Source: an uncultured Prevotellaceae bacterium
GTDB lineage: Bacteria > Bacteroidota > Bacteroidia > Bacteroidales > Bacteroidaceae
Reading direction: 5' to 3'
NCBI GenBank assembly: GCA_902762325.1
Contig: CACWNV010000024.1
Location: 1 to 42,582, forward strand
DNA length: 42,582 nt
The notes under the pieces are model-generated. The model was given only the letters and a program-made list of their open reading frames with translations. It was not told the origin of the DNA and made no database searches. This document shows positions 42,450-42,582 of the stretch, one piece after another. Numbering within the stretch: position 1 is the first letter of the stretch; the number at the start of each line of letters is the position of its first letter. The translations under genes were made by a program, and so were the position numbers.

Positions 42450-42582
42450 AGTCCCTCCATTTGATATCTGAAGTGTACGATGTAGCAATCTTTATGAGGT
42501 GGTCAAACAGGTCATATTTGGGATCCTTGCTATCACGAAAGAATCTACGGTTAAACTTCCAGCAATACTCATTTAGGTATAG
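42415..42582 (-). mobile_element. 3' end of an IS1595-family transposase gene (runs off the window)
   Basis: The minus-strand frame from the window edge reads YLNEYCWKFNRRFFRDSKD and YDLFDHLIKIA, then IKWRDYAGAP, and stops at TAG (42415-42417). The YLNE(F/Y)C-(Y/W)-(R/K)FNRR block is characteristic of the C-terminus of ISXO2-like/IS1595 transposases. The element's inverted repeat should lie just downstream; a small dyad TATCAC/GTGATA at 42389-42408 is near the right place, but I cannot confirm it. Confidence 0.6.

Overview
The window looks like a Bacteroidales chromosome, most likely Prevotella or a close relative. The evidence is a SusC/SusD polysaccharide utilisation locus (PUL), type IX secretion (T9SS) genes porW and porX, the DUF4834 and PglZ-receiver protein types, and repeated promoters of the Bacteroidetes form TTTG-N19/20-TAnnTTTG. 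Most of it reads as intact, gene-dense core sequence. The last 4.5 kb is AT-rich, repetitive and decayed accessory DNA.

Left part (1-2115): an HXXEE membrane protein and an aldo/keto reductase with two catalytic residues replaced form a short operon. A 5'-truncated fragment of an exported protein and a hairpin follow.

Starch PUL (2116-16153): a divergently transcribed SusR-like lipoprotein/TPR/HTH regulator faces GH97 alpha-glucosidase (SusB-like), SusC, SusD, a four-module SusE/F-like starch-binding lipoprotein and two paralogous GH13 enzymes. The regulator-GH97 gap holds both promoters and a 12-bp perfect dyad that is a good operator candidate. One GH13 enzyme is a lipoprotein. The other has a CBM26-like module and a T9SS-type C-terminal tail. 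The inferred scheme is capture and cleavage at the surface, import by SusC/D, and final hydrolysis in the periplasm by GH97.

Core block (16272-38052): tRNA-Pro(GGG); an M43-like metalloprotease lipoprotein translationally coupled to aroA; a small Cys-rich membrane protein; porW-porX-tsaE; convergent dnaE-trxA; psd-pssA-DUF4834; an acyltransferase; yraN-birA-pyrH; tadA; rsmI with a coiled-coil lipoprotein; tdk with an AI-2E family transporter; tRNA-Lys(TTT). Several promoters lie so close to the start codons that transcripts must be nearly leaderless, and this fixes starts for yraN, tadA, rsmI and tdk.

Accessory end (38053-42582): just beyond tRNA-Lys is a symmetric 585-bp non-coding element. 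It has 16-bp perfect terminal inverted repeats and two inverted arrays of seven 11-bp repeats. Next come wrecks of an AlbA_2/Schlafen-type ATP-binding gene and a DUF4062 gene, both families common in defence islands. Then comes an apparently intact two-gene unit: a coiled-coil protein with a RecB/Cas4-type PD-(D/E)XK nuclease domain, and a TIR-like nucleotide-binding-fold protein. This pair is the best candidate for an undescribed (probably anti-phage) system. The 3' end of an IS1595-type transposase overlaps its 5' end and runs off the window.
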